A stretch of DNA of 64,000 bases from the NCBI GenBank assembly GCA_038501195.1, contig JBBPUQ010000001.1:5022001-5086000 (forward strand). The letters run 5' to 3'. Source of the stretch: Nemania diffusa. Its lineage: Eukaryota; Ascomycota; Sordariomycetes; Xylariales; Xylariaceae. This document shows, one piece after another, positions 1 through 10,636 of this stretch. A program made the position numbers and the translations under genes. The notes below the pieces were generated by a model, which was not told the DNA's origin, did no database searches, and saw only the letters and a list, made by a program, of their open reading frames with translations. Positions within the stretch are counted from its first letter, which is position 1. Every line of letters starts with the position of its first letter.

Positions 1-477
1 TAGGACTCAAAATCTCCTAGATATTGTATCATCCAAGAGGATAACTGCTGACCTTGAACCTACTAGTCTCCCTGGAATGGTCGCGAGCGAAGTGGCGCTT
101 CCAGTCATCGGGGTCCCTGTAAGGGCTAGCGTGCTCGACGGCATGGACAGCTTACTCTCCATCGTTCAAATGCCCCGCGGAATTCCTTGCGCAACTGTAC
201 GTACTTTAAACTGCATTTCGCTCTTTTTCTAGTCTAACAGGCTTGTGGCTTGTCAATATTCTCCCAGGATACTTCATTAACCCTGAGCATTCAATAGGTC
301 GGGATAGGGAACTCAACGAATGCCGCACTTTTGGCTATTCGGATACTGGGTGTTGCGTTCCCCGAATACGCAGACAAGATGAAGGCATACCAAGAGAAGA
401 TGCAGAACGAAGTTCTCGCTAAAGACGAAGTCATGCTCTCTACGGGTTGGGAACAATATCTGAACCGACAGGCTTAA
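1..477 (+). CDS. ade2: Phosphoribosylaminoimidazole carboxylase (AIR carboxylase), 3' end only
   Basis: Partial gene cut by the left window edge. Coding exons are about 67-196 and 298-477. An intron ends at 66 (branch-like CTGAC near 48-52, acceptor CTACTAG) and another lies at 197-297 (GTACGT...AATAG, phase 0). The joined C-terminus reads [17 protein letters not shown], then a glycine- and methionine-rich stretch with MPRGIPCAT joined to [18 protein letters not shown], ending WEQYLNRQA. This is the PurE-type AIR carboxylase domain at the C-terminus of the fungal bifunctional Ade2 protein, which converts aminoimidazole ribotide to its carboxylated form in cytosolic purine synthesis. The usual AGAGGAAH motif preceding LPGM is not in the window; its last His codon would be split by the intron ending at 66. 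The N-terminal ATP-grasp part lies outside the window. Confidence 0.93.
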
Positions 478-1485
478 GCTACTAGAGGGCCTGAGAACAG
501 CTATCCCCTGCGTTATAACTTCTGTATATAATATTTGTTTATGGAGGGCAAAAAATATTTCGGCGTATTAAATCAGCATAGAATAATACGTGGTGATAAA
601 TTCAATGTGCTGACAAGATGCAATTGCTAGTAATATGATAATTTCGACCCATCTTGAGAATTGCGTGAGGCTTTGTTATACGCTAAATGTGACTGTGACA
701 AAGATCGAAGGGGAGAATATATTTCCCTAAACTATCTATAACCCGATCTCTTGCCCCATTCTTCTCAATCCACAGTATAATTAGTTCGCAGAAACAAATC
801 TACTCACGTATCTAGCACTTAAACAGCCGATGAACGTATTGTACAAGTGGTATATTGAAAGAAGTAGTCTAAGATCGGGGCTTGATAACCTAAACCAAGC
901 CCTCGGTTACAGTGATCGGTATATTACATTACAACAATGATCTTGCTGGTCTTCTGTTTGGCATGAATCCTATGTACGGAAGGATGTTTCTGCACAAGGA
1001 GCGATATTATATCTCCCCTCGTTCGTAGGTGCCTTGCTGGAGAAGCTGACGGGGCAAATGTATCGCTGTGTAAGATCGCCGTATTAGCGAACATAATGCT
1101 TGAGCTATTAGTATTTTCCCTATCCCTTCTGTTTTCCACACCCAGGGCGATGCTGCCTCTGGTTGAACCCAACCAACAACGATGGCGCAAGACTAGGGGA
1201 CATGGTATAAACGGCGATGTGCCGTAAGAGACGGAGCTCAAACGGGTGGCTACCTGGTTTGGTAGGCGGCATGGCTGGTGATAGCACTCTTTTGAGTAGG
1301 TAGCTGGACTTTACCTTGTATATAAGTAATGGAAACGCTGTTGCACACCGCGTAGGTGAGATCTGTCTTATAAGATCTAGCTATGGTAACCCCCCACAGC
1401 TGCTTGTTTTCGCGACAGCCCATCGAAAACCAGGAATCAACCAGTGCCTAGTCGATGTCCATAATTAAAAAAGGCCTGATTCACA
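478..1485. other. Convergent intergenic interval ADE2/RPB7
   Basis: AT-rich sequence between two genes that end toward each other, so it should hold both 3' UTRs and poly(A) sites. A 105-codon minus-strand ORF at 924-1241 has no recognisable family features and I do not call it a gene. No RNA gene or repeat was recognised. Confidence 0.6.
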
Positions 1486-2176
1486 TCAAACCTGTAATGT
1501 GCTGGGGTTTAAAGTTAGCAAGCGAGCGCAGACAGCTTATAAAGACAGGAAAGCGCATACCCAAGGTAGTCTTCCTTGATGCTGCCAATCGCCCAAAGCT
1601 CACCAACCTCGGCTCGGGTGCCCAATATCTTGACGCGAACATGAGTCCCTACCTCGATGGTGGTGTCCTCGTTGTTGGTGAACTGAGGAGGTGTAGCGTT
1701 GGGATCCCATTTGGTGTCTTGGGGAATCAACTTGATGGCGGATTTGTCAACTTTCCTTTCGAGCTGATCATACATAGACTACACATTAATACTTACGTGG
1801 GTTGAGACGAATATGCGAAGAGGCCCAGCTTCAGCAAAGAAGCCGTGCTGATTCACGGACACGACCACCGCATCAACCTGGAGCTAGTAAGAATGCGAGA
1901 CCAACCAAGGGCGACAGATCTTCTCACCGTTTCACCTTTGAAAGGCCTCCAAACCACAGCGCGGTAGCCTACAGTGAACTCGGCGAGCCCACTGCCCGGA
2001 AGAATTCGCCCCTCGGAGATATCGAACGTGTCCATAATGGAAATAATGTAGTAACTTCCGGTACATGTGCCCTCGACATCCTTCAAGAGTTTGCCGGTAA
2101 CCAGCTCATGCATATTCTTGCCGAAGTACGAGGGGTGCAGTGTTACTCTGCGCTCGAGATTGTATAGAAAGAACAT
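1486..2176 (-). CDS. rpb7: RNA polymerase II subunit Rpb7
   Basis: Four exons on the minus strand: 2176-1928, 1877-1797, 1730-1561 and 1501-1486, with introns of 50, 66 and 59 bases, give 171 residues, the size of yeast Rpb7. The N-terminal half has the SHS2-like tip domain with THL-type core THLHPSYFG-like [20 protein letters not shown] and [12 protein letters not shown]. The C-terminal S1/OB domain has [38 protein letters not shown] and [11 protein letters not shown]. Rpb7 pairs with Rpb4 to form the stalk of RNA polymerase II, which binds nascent RNA and initiation factors. The second exon boundary joins STH directly to LIPQD, which removes an extra reading-through segment seen if the intron is ignored. 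The last exon of 16 bases (ending LQV) is inferred from phase, a TGCTAAC branch site and the total length; another acceptor is possible. It starts divergently from MPO1. Confidence 0.92.
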
Positions 2177-3911
2177 CCTTGGATGATTAGATTAACTGTA
2201 TATGAACCTCTTTGCTCGGCAACCGCCGGTCCTTCTGCCACGGCTGATATTACGCGTAAGACCAATAAGGTTTCGGCAGACGAAGGCAAACAGCTGGGCT
2301 GGAGGGGTAGGATATTCGGGGTGTCTAGGTTCGCGAGGTTCGCGAGGTTCGGCGGAGGCCTCGGCGCGCGGTGCGCGAAGGTGCAAGATGGTTGTTACGG
2401 CACCACTCAGGCTTGCGATTCCATACCATAAAAACGGAGGTACAGAAGAATGATCGGGAGGAGCGCGAAATGAAGCGACAGGCGATGGAGTGAGGTCGTA
2501 GCGCGCGCTCGCGGAGCGGACGTAATTGTGGGTGCGGTCGACGTTGTCGGAGCGCAATAAACAAAGCTATCAAATAAAAAGAAAGAAAATAGGACTAGGT
2601 TCAGATTACCGGTGAAAGAGGCGTCAAAAAGGTAATCTATGAAAGATGGACCATACGATCACAACAAACGCGCAGTGCTTTGCTTTCTGTAGTGATTGGC
2701 GTGGCGTCGTTGAGGATCGTATGTAGAAGTGGAAGATGGAAGATAGAAAGGCTAGGAAGGCAGGCTAAGGTTTGAGGTCGAGAGAGGATGCACAATTTAG
2801 ATAGACAAGGGAAAGGCTGCCGCTAGTAGGGTAGAGGTAGCCTGTAAGTAGCAACCTTAACTCGATGCGCTCGTCAGCCTCACTTGTAGGTAATGCAGGG
2901 GACAGTACCTACAGTGGTAGGTAGTGTACACAGTAGGTGTAGGTAGTGCAGAATAAAGTTTGGTATTCGAAAGTCACTTATGTTGGTAAGGTACCTAAGG
3001 GGGGGAACCCGTTTTTGGGACACGCTGTTGACAGCGCTGTTAGCAGTATTTTTATACTTGTACTACAAGGCTGGTACAACATAGCGCCGGCCAAGTCACT
3101 TCAGTTCCAACCTTTTCGACTTATACGCTGTTATATCTTACACAATGTTACAAAAAAAAACAGTGTTGTAATAATGCTACAATAATGCTGTAATAAAAAC
3201 AGAAAAACTTTTCTAGTTTACATTTTTAATAACAGCAGGTGTAACTAGAAAAAAGCGGCAGTTTCGATGTAGTAATAAAAACTAGGCATGCAGTTGTCAC
3301 AACACTATTGTACAATGCATGTAACAGAATAACCAAAAAATGGACAGGGCGACGTAGAAAACACGCAAGTTCCAGCGTGTCCTAAAACCGGGTTCCCCCC
3401 TATAGGTAGGTAGGTTATGTAAGTACCTACATATAGTGTGCCTCTAGGAGGGCTTTGTGACAAACTGTGTAAATTAGACTTCAGCGTAGAAGTAAGTACA
3501 ATATAGTATAAATAACTAGTTAACACTGTATTTTAAGTACCCGTTGAGAGAATGCTGGCTGTTTCTTTCTTGCACGCTGGGTCGGACAGCTGTAGCCCAG
3601 TGCTTGGCACAGGTGGTAGCTCCTGTTGAACACCTCATATTATCCTACTTGCTATTATGTACATCCTACCAGTGCACAACCATCCCATGGTGCCATCTGC
3701 CTCTACTCTGTATGGGTAGGCACATACATGCTTCAAGATAGATTACCTACACATGTAGCCATACACCATTCGTTTCACCTCGCAGTATAGGTTGGGCTAG
3801 AACCAGGAACAGAAATTCGAGTTCGAGCATTCGACAACACGATCATACCTCCCCACTACCCAACCTTGCTGAATCTGAGCCTCCGAAACTGCTTCCTGCC
3901 CATCATTTAGG
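2177..3911. other. Divergent promoter interval RPB7/MPO1
   Basis: This 1.7-kb interval precedes both RPB7 (minus) and MPO1 (plus). Bases 2325-2360 carry short tandem GCGAGGTTC units. ORFs at 2192-2573 on both strands look like low-complexity leader sequence of RPB7. A 405-bp inverted-repeat element sits at 2998-3402 (listed separately). The right part is rich in TAGGTA/TACCTA words. Confidence 0.55.
2998..3402. mobile_element. MITE-like element with about 30-bp terminal inverted repeats and TA flanks
   Basis: The left end at 2998-3027 reads as a G run followed by AACCCGTTTTTGGGACACGC. The right end at 3373-3402, read on the minus strand, is a G run followed by AACCCGGTTTTAGGACACGC. The two 30-base ends differ at four positions. 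A TA dinucleotide sits immediately outside each end (2996-2997 and 3403-3404), as expected for the Tc1/mariner-pogo target-site duplication. The 345-base interior is AT-rich and encodes no transposase, so this is best called a non-autonomous MITE. No second copy was noticed in the window. Confidence 0.72.
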
Positions 3912-4680
3912 ATGGCTCTCAACCTAGAGAAACAGCTCACCTTTGTAAGCCCCGATGCCTCTCCTTATTTCCATAACTGCCTACTATGTCCCGCCGGCCC
4001 AGTCGGCCGGACATTTTCTGTTGCGACGGCTACTAACATTGTCTCCTAGTATGGTGCATATCACGACAACTCGGTCAATGTCGCCATTCATATGGTCTGC
4101 GTCCCATTGATCTTATTCAGTGGCTTCACTCTTGTATGGTGTCCCATCCCTAAGCGTCTATCGCTGTAGTTCTTATTCACGATCTAATTGGGCAACCTCC
4201 ATCCTGTAGGGCGCCAACACCGGCACGCTTATCCCACTTCCCGATGCTATAACCGTACCGAACCTCGACCTGAACCTCGGCACTCTCGCAGCCCTAGCAT
4301 GGGGTGGTTTATATGTACTCCTCGAGCCCGTAGCCGGCACCATATTAGCATTTATATGTCTGGGCGCCGCCGCATTGGGGAACTCTGCCTTGTCCCTTGA
4401 TCCCGCGTTGACCAACAAAACCGCTATCATCGTACACATCGTCTGCTGGCTGTTTCAGTTTGTGGGCCACGGTGCCTTCGAGGGGAGAGCGCCTGCTCTG
4501 TTGGACAACCTAGTACAGGCGATCTTTCTCGCACCCCTATTCGTGTGGCTTGAATTTCTATTCAAGTTTGGTTACCGGCGTGAACTTCAGGGCCGCGTGG
4601 AGAAGGCTGTAAAAATCGAGATTGCCAAGTTTAAGAGTCGCAAATCGACCGTCGAGGCCAAAAATGGGAAGGCTCAATGA
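3912..4680 (+). CDS. mpo1: Mpo1-like (DUF962, YGL010w-type) ER membrane protein
   Basis: Three exons (3912-3944, 4050-4133, 4210-4680) with introns of 105 and 76 bases join to a 195-residue protein; both introns are phase 0. The first exon gives MALNLEKQLTF, followed by YGAYHDNSVNVAIHMVCVPL, the typical N-terminal histidine-containing signature of the DUF962 family. A second histidine pair lies in the VHIVCW...FVGHGAFEGRAPAL segment, and several hydrophobic helices follow (LDNLVQAIFLAPLFVWLEFLF). Yeast Mpo1 is an ER iron-dependent dioxygenase that oxidises 2-hydroxy fatty acids in phytosphingosine breakdown, and the conserved histidines are proposed metal ligands. The basic lysine-rich C-terminus (FKSRKS...KNGKAQ) would face the cytosol. 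The family assignment is strong. The exact substrate in this fungus is inferred. Confidence 0.9.
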
Positions 4681-5259
4681 AAGATTCGGAAACTAAAATC
4701 CGACAATAATTTAAACATTCCCGCCTATGTTAAAACGACGCGCCGTTCTTGGTCGCCCGGCTACTCTCGTGGGAATCTGGGGACCTGCGCAAATCCCACG
4801 GAGGATCCGGATGTTCTTCAATCTCACGGTAGCATCGTGGTGAGATTTCCTGATTTCGTCCCGTAATCAGTTATTGATACCCCTGATGCATCACTTGAAG
4901 CCTATTATAGAGCGCGTGTAGTCGCTAATTGCTATACTCAATTCGGAAGATAATCTATATTATATTATGAGTGAAACTCAAAGCTATGCGCTACCGTGTT
5001 CTCTCTTCGTCCCAAACTCCAAACAACATGCAAAACAATTACGAACACTGAAATACACCCCACCTTTAACTCCTGTTGGACTCTATGTCCTGGGTATTAT
5101 TTTCTTGGTAAACAAAAAAAAACTGGGATGTTGTGGACTTATATACCACTGGTGGATTTCGATTACTGAAAGGACCACCTACCCTACTTACTGATATGAT
5201 GGCAACTTCTAATCGCAATATGCGCGAACGGGTGGAGGCCCTAGGGGAAACATTTGTTA
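4681..5259. other. Convergent intergenic interval
   Basis: Sequence between the 3' ends of MPO1 (plus) and the Cys/His-rich gene (minus). It is AT-rich toward 4900-5150. Short ORFs here show no recognisable feature, and nothing else was seen. Confidence 0.55.
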
Positions 5260-6264
5260 CTACTTACGAGTACTGCGTCTTGCGTGTTTCGAACGAGGCT
5301 GGTTGCTCATCTGGTTACTAATCACCCGGGAGGTTTCACATGCAAACGAATCATCAGATTCGTCGTCGGTTAGTGAGGTTCTTTTATCCCTCTTAGCTTT
5401 CTTTGTTTCCCATCGACTAGGCCCCTCCCCCAGTTGAGTCTTGTGGGGAATAGGCTCTCTTACCGCTACTCTGGCTTCTTTTCTGCTTCGGAGCGCTGCC
5501 TCGATCTGCGCGGTGTCTTGATAAGGGGCAACTGAGGGTTGGTTACGGCTTTTTGTGGAGTTGTAGACACGACCTGTCTTGTGCCGTAGTTTCGGCGCGG
5601 CCGAACGATTACCTTGCTGAGAAGGAGGAAGGCCAATTGCTGGTGGGAGATTCGAGCCATTGTTTCTGAAGCGGCCCGAGTATTGATATGTTGGTGCTGG
5701 TTGAGCTGAATTAGCTAGAGGCTGGCCACTACCATAAGTTGGCATCCGCTCTCTCCCACTTTCAGCCTTCCTACTACTACTTGCTTCGACTCTTTCTCGT
5801 GGGTAGCTTTCTGCCTCTCGGGCGTAAGCATCTTTCCTCGCCAATGTCTCCGGGTGGTGGTACAGGTTGTTGAGAAAGACACTGCTTTCTACGTGAATTA
5901 TATCGTGTTTTACTTCTTTTCCGCGACGGCGATGTTTCTCTGACTTTCGGAGCGAACCTCTAGCTGCCTCCTTTTGCTCCTCATGGAATAACTCTTGGAA
6001 GCCTTGTCTATGTACTCCGAGAGCGCCCTGGCTGACTCCCTGGGTCCTGAGGCGGTCTTTCCTAACCGAGCAGGTCTGGCAGTAATCATTGTTGCCAGTA
6101 TGCTGTGGCATGACTTTACCACAGTTCTTCTTGTCGCTTTGGCCAAATATGCACCCAAAGAATCCTTTTGCCAAGTCTTGTTGCTTGCGGTACGTGGAGC
6201 ATGTCGTCAAGGTTGCGAGGACATGGTCACATTTAGTGAAGTGTTGGTAGGACTTGACGCACAT
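5260..6264 (-). CDS. Hypothetical protein with N-terminal Cys/His cluster and basic low-complexity tail
   Basis: Uninterrupted 334-codon ORF. The first 65 residues contain a cluster of Cys and His: C2, H8, C12, H14, C22, C38, C48, H55, C62 and C65, with a closing CQTC, suggesting a metal-binding (zinc-ribbon or knuckle-like) fold. Residues from about 95 to the end are strongly charged and polar, with RKSEKHRRRGKEVKHD, YPRERVEASSSRKAESGRER, a central Gln/Asn/Pro-rich region (PPAIGLPPSQQGNRS) and a Lys/Arg-rich end (TKKAKRDKR-like, SKHARRSTRK), so it is probably disordered. The layout resembles fungus-specific hypothetical proteins that begin M-C-x(n)-C-x-H. No catalytic family was recognised. 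It has no signal peptide or membrane segment and could be nuclear. An intron near the 3' end cannot be excluded. Confidence 0.6.
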   Translation of the reverse strand: MCVKSYQHFTKCDHVLATLTTCSTYRKQQDLAKGFFGCIFGQSDKKNCGKVMPQHTGNNDYCQTCSVRKDRLRTQGVSQGALGVHRQGFQELFHEEQKEAARGSLRKSEKHRRRGKEVKHDIIHVESSVFLNNLYHHPETLARKDAYAREAESYPRERVEASSSRKAESGRERMPTYGSGQPLANSAQPAPTYQYSGRFRNNGSNLPPAIGLPPSQQGNRSAAPKLRHKTGRVYNSTKSRNQPSVAPYQDTAQIEAALRSRKEARVAVREPIPHKTQLGEGPSRWETKKAKRDKRTSLTDDESDDSFACETSRVISNQMSNQPRSKHARRSTRK

Positions 6265-7571
6265 AGTTGATCTACTAGTTGTTGCGGTCTATCCCTTATG
6301 GATGCAAGGCTTGTTCAACAATCCTGGAGACGATAGCACGTCCTGTGATTTAGTATGTCTCAGGAGCCCAACAGATGCTGTCGAGCTTCCAAATTATGAG
6401 GTTTTTGTCAAAGTTAGTAGCACATACCTAGTTTTTTTACCACTGGCGATGTTTATTCTGAAGGGAGTCTGGTTTTTTTAAATTAAAAAAACATGTGCAT
6501 CTTTGTTATAAACTTCTCTAACTAGGGTATTGTCTAGCAATGAGTAGTCGAAACTAGAAGCCTGTTGCCTCCTTTCTTACCTTGGTCTCGAGAGAACAAT
6601 ACGAATGTATTTCCACTTTCTTTGAAACCACATGATATCAAGGAGTGTTGCTAAGCTCGCGCATTTGACGAAACAACGTCTTTGTCACGGTATATACCAA
6701 GGTGCAGTTGAACTAGTAGGGGGCTACAAGAGGCAATATAGTTGTCCTATTGCAGGGCCTAATCACTACCTGGAAATATTCCCTGCAAATGGGGTCAATC
6801 TCGTGGGGCACGCTGTCGCCTTCGATCACGACTTACCTATTTGTAGTTATTCTTCTTGTTCGCCCGAGACCTACCTTTTATTTTCCCCGAAGAGCGCCTA
6901 TCGGTCTGGGTCGATGCATGCAGTACGCCCAAGACGCCCTTATTTAGCTCCAGAGCTAACTAGCATATTTAAGAATCTCGCCTACCTAGTGTATGACGAG
7001 ATGGCGCCGAGCTCACAATTTCCGAAGCCAATCGAAACAGAATTAAAGAATATGCGAAAATCGTCAGATAAGGGTTCACTCAATACGTCGAAAGCCAAGC
7101 AGTTAGCGTGGGACATGAAACCTTTGGGTTCAATTCCTCCGCATTAGTGGGCAGATAGGTAAGGAAGTGTTGAGAAGCTCGGCAGGTATTCTGTCTATTC
7201 CATCTATACTTGTAGCCTAGATCTAGTTAAGAGAGGTGGTTCAATGTCATACAGGGAAGTAGATGTTAGGTGTACGGGAGTCCGAGCGCAGAAGCGATGA
7301 TGCGACGAAAAGGGCCGGGAAATGCGCGGAAAACGAAACACGAAGAAGAAAGCTTGTCCGACCGCCTCGCGCTGTCGCGACATGTCAAATAACTTGTTCG
7401 TTGTCGGTCGGTATAGCGCCTAGAAGGCGATAGCGCCGTCGCGGCAGAGTAATGCAGCGGAGAGGGAGCGAGCAAAGTAGAGTAGGTAGGTCAAGAGGAA
7501 ACCTCGCTCTACAGTAGTCGCCGCCTTTATCGCTTCCATCAGTCGCTTCGAGCTCTTTCTCGTTCTCGTTT

Positions 7572-7615
7572 CCCCGGTCCCGGTCCCGTTCCTGGTCCCT
7601 TCTCTCTCTCGGTCC
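7572..7615. repeat. CCCGGT/CCTGGT hexanucleotide cluster
   Basis: Imperfect tandem units of the form GGTCCC/GGTCCT are followed by a CT run. This is the first of three similar clusters in the gene-empty island (also near 8061-8100 and 10072-10132). Confidence 0.6.
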
Positions 7616-8060
7616 TCAGTTCTCAGTTGGTAGGGAAGGAGAAGGCAAGGTTGGCCAGCAAGGTTCTCGCTTTCATTCTCGCGCTGTCACGCTTACAAGT
7701 ACTGTAAGAGGTAGATACCTAGGTAGGCATGTAGGTACTTACTTACTTAGATTATGTACCTCTTTCGCTCTCAACCAACCATGTCCACAAATGAGACCCC
7801 GGATTCGAGGCAGCTTCAGTTACAGTATACGTACAAACATGGCCCCTCCCCCCCACGAAGCGAACCTAAACCCCCCTCTTCGGCATTCCCCCAAATGCAG
7901 TATACACTTCACTAGATAGATGCTCTACATAGTAGAATGGTGCCACAATGTGAGCAAGGACAGTAGTCAGGATCCGTCCCAAGCATGAAGCCCCCGTTTT
8001 GCGGCTTTTCATTGACAAACCCGCTCTTATCTCCAGCAGCTCCTCCTCTTCCTCTGCCTC

Positions 8061-8100
8061 TTCCCGGTCCTGGTCCTAGTCCTGGCCCTCTTCCTCTTCG
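8061..8100. repeat. CCTGGTCCTAGT-type hexanucleotide cluster
   Basis: GGTCCTGGTCCTAGTCCTGGCC flanked by CTCTTCCTC tracts. It has the same unit as the clusters at 7572 and 10072. Confidence 0.6.
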
Positions 8101-8910
8101 TTCCTACTGAACACACAGGTCAGCTTGGTTTCGAAGGATGGGTACCTAGTATCTGGTATTCGTTCGGTAGAGGTAGTAGGGCTAGAGGTAGGTAGAAGGA
8201 AAGTCCCGCGACTACGATCATGTTTAGCATGCCGGTTATTATGCTTAGATCCTCATCGATATAATAATAGGCTCACATGACCGGGGGGCAGATGGACCGG
8301 CGTCGACGATTGAACGGTAGAGGCAGGGCCGACTACCTAACACTGCACTACCCTAAGTTCTAACTAGCCGGACTAACTCGACGATCTGTCTGTTTGAAGG
8401 GCGGCGCTCTCTTTTTGTCACTGTCTACAAGTAGATAGATGCAAGTAGCTAGCTCTCTGGGCATGGGTATAAGAGGCTAGGCTACTACTGTACTTAGATA
8501 GGCATGGGAGAGCAAGGGGGGGTAAAAAAAAAGGGACGAGAAAAAGACGAATTTGACAATACCTACATACGCAGTAGTATGTAGTACATAGTCTAATACC
8601 TAGGTAGTTAAGGTGTTTTGTTTTGGGGCTAGTCCAGTCTATCTACTGTAGGAGATATCTATCTAGGATTCTGTCTACGTAGTATATACAGTAGTACCAG
8701 TAGTAGTGTCTATTCTGTATACGCATAGGTTTACCGTTGACGTTAAAGAAACCCCTCCCCCATGCTCACGATCTCGACGCACGGAACTCATGCACATTTG
8801 ACGCCGCCAAGCTGCTTCTACCCTTCCTTGGGCTGCAGCAGCGGCAAACTACATCCGTATACTACTGTACGTCGTAGTCTAAGGTAGGTACTGTTGGCAG
8901 GTCGGGTGCC

Positions 8911-8926
8911 CAAAAAAAAAAAAAGG
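8911..8926. repeat. Poly(A) run
   Basis: A run of 13 A residues following a C at 8911, in the middle of the non-coding island. Confidence 0.8.
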
Positions 8927-9149
8927 GTCGCTATAATTCAGAATCGGGAAGTTTATATTTTGTCTTGTCGCAACAAAGAAAGAGATGAGTAGAGGATTAG
9001 GAGAAGGGGAAGAGAGGGTGGGATGGCGTGGGAAGATTGGGAAGATCGAGAAGATCCCCGGCCGTAGGCGAGTATAGGCATTGTTCCCGGATGACACCCT
9101 CGAAGATCGACTTTTAAAATGATGCATTCACACATTTTGCACATTTGTG

Positions 9150-9163
9150 CACACACACACACA
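9150..9163. repeat. CA microsatellite
   Basis: About seven CA units. It sits some 450 bases before a GT-type tract at 9605, so the two read as inverse complements. Confidence 0.85.
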
Positions 9164-9604
9164 AACAATATGCGCTTGTTCGCTCAGACTCACTTTGACT
9201 CACTTTTACCCAGCACCAGCGCCAGCAACAGCACTACCTAGCACTAGCAAAGAGACGATTGAACTTAGATTTCACATCCCATTCCCTAGTGTATTGCATG
9301 TACGTCTATCTACGGTAAGTGTGCGCGCGCGATTCCCGCTCGACCCCCAACAAAAAAAAACACTACACACACAACGAGCAGCGAGCAGCCCGAAAGGCGG
9401 CACGGGAAAGGTTGCCGCACCAGTAGATCTCCCATACAGTGAGTGGGCTGCTGCTGCGCGCTGCCCCTTGGGTATTTTGCGTGGGTTGACATGCGGATCT
9501 TGCTGGCTAGTGCATGGCAGATGCTTATAATTAGCATCGCATCGATCTGGGAAAAATATATCTCTGGCGCCCTAAATATGTGTATACCTATGTGGTGGGT
9601 AGTT

Positions 9605-9623
9605 TGTGTGTGTGTGTGTATAT
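9605..9623. repeat. GT microsatellite
   Basis: About eight GT units followed by TATATAAT. It explains the threonine/histidine-rich spurious ORF on the minus strand. Confidence 0.85.
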
Positions 9624-10071
9624 AATTACATGGTGTGTGTAAGAGAGATTGGAGGGATGGATGTACATAGTATGGATGGATTGGGGGCACGCTTATTTCC
9701 CAACGGTTCGTGCGCACGGCGGGGACACGGGACACGATGGTATGTATGGAATGTGAGTACAGAATAGGTACGGTAGCACGGTAATAAGGTAGCAAGGGAG
9801 CCAGGGAGCAAGGGGAGCAAAAGGTACCTGTTGCGCACGGCCATTTGTCTCTACTAAGAGGGCTACTCTACCCGTCTGCCCATTGGTGTATCTGCAACAT
9901 CCCACATGCAAGCAGGCTGGGCTAACGACCTCTTAGCTATAGCCTCTGCTTCCGTGATCCGAGCCGACACACACAAGAGGTGGCAGCGTCTCGTTTTTAC
10001 GTAGCATTGGACGATGTCTTGCGTCCCGTACTGTAGGTACTGGCATTGGGGAAGAAGAAAACGAGGGAAGT

Positions 10072-10132
10072 CCTCGTCCTGGTCCTTGCTCCTGGTCCTG
10101 GTCTTTGCCTGGTCTCTTGCCTGGTCTTTGCT
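10072..10132. repeat. CCTGGTC repeat cluster
   Basis: At least seven imperfect copies of CCTGGTC/CTTGCCTGGTCTTTG within 60 bases. This is the largest of the three hexamer clusters in the island. Confidence 0.65.
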
Positions 10133-10615
10133 TGCACAGGAAGATCAGCCAGCCAGCGCTAGGTACATATTTGTCCCATGCCATCCCATGCTGCTGTCCC
10201 CATGCTGTCCCATCTCATCTCATCCCATCCCGCGGGCTGTTTGGCTGCCTGCCTACCGGTACCCATTCTAACCGAGAATTGGTCGGTTGGTCCATCTGCG
10301 CTAGGCTGGGGAAAATGAGGCCATGATCCAGAAAAAAATACAATCAAAAAATGACAGGTAATTTTTTTTCTTTGCTGTCTGTTGGCTGTGACGTGGTTCC
10401 ATCTGCGGTCATGCGGACGACAGAAAACGGGGTATAATAATAATAAAAAAGCCCTCTTGGGTCTGTCTTTGCCCAATGCCCCCGCCCGCCGCCTGGAAAG
10501 CGTGGTATCATTCGCGAGCCTGTGTGATCACGGACAATTAAGAGACGTCTATCTTTCGTGGGGGGCCCCCCCAAACTGGGGCAGGAAACAGTATAGAGAG
10601 CTATATTGTAAGTAC

Positions 10616-10636
10616 ATAGATAGATAGATAGGTAGA
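10616..10636. repeat. GATA microsatellite
   Basis: Short run of ATAGATAGATAG units followed by GTAGACGG. Confidence 0.75.

Noticed and set aside
924..1241. 105-codon minus-strand ORF between ADE2 and RPB7
   Set aside because: Convergent terminator region, no recognisable family, composition like its non-coding flanks.
2192..2573. ORFs upstream of RPB7 on both strands
   Set aside because: Arg/Pro-rich low-complexity frames over tandem GCGAGGTTC units; best explained as RPB7 leader sequence.
9310..9795. 161-codon minus-strand ORF
   Set aside because: Much of it is translation of CA/GT microsatellite and low-complexity sequence; no domain or signal.
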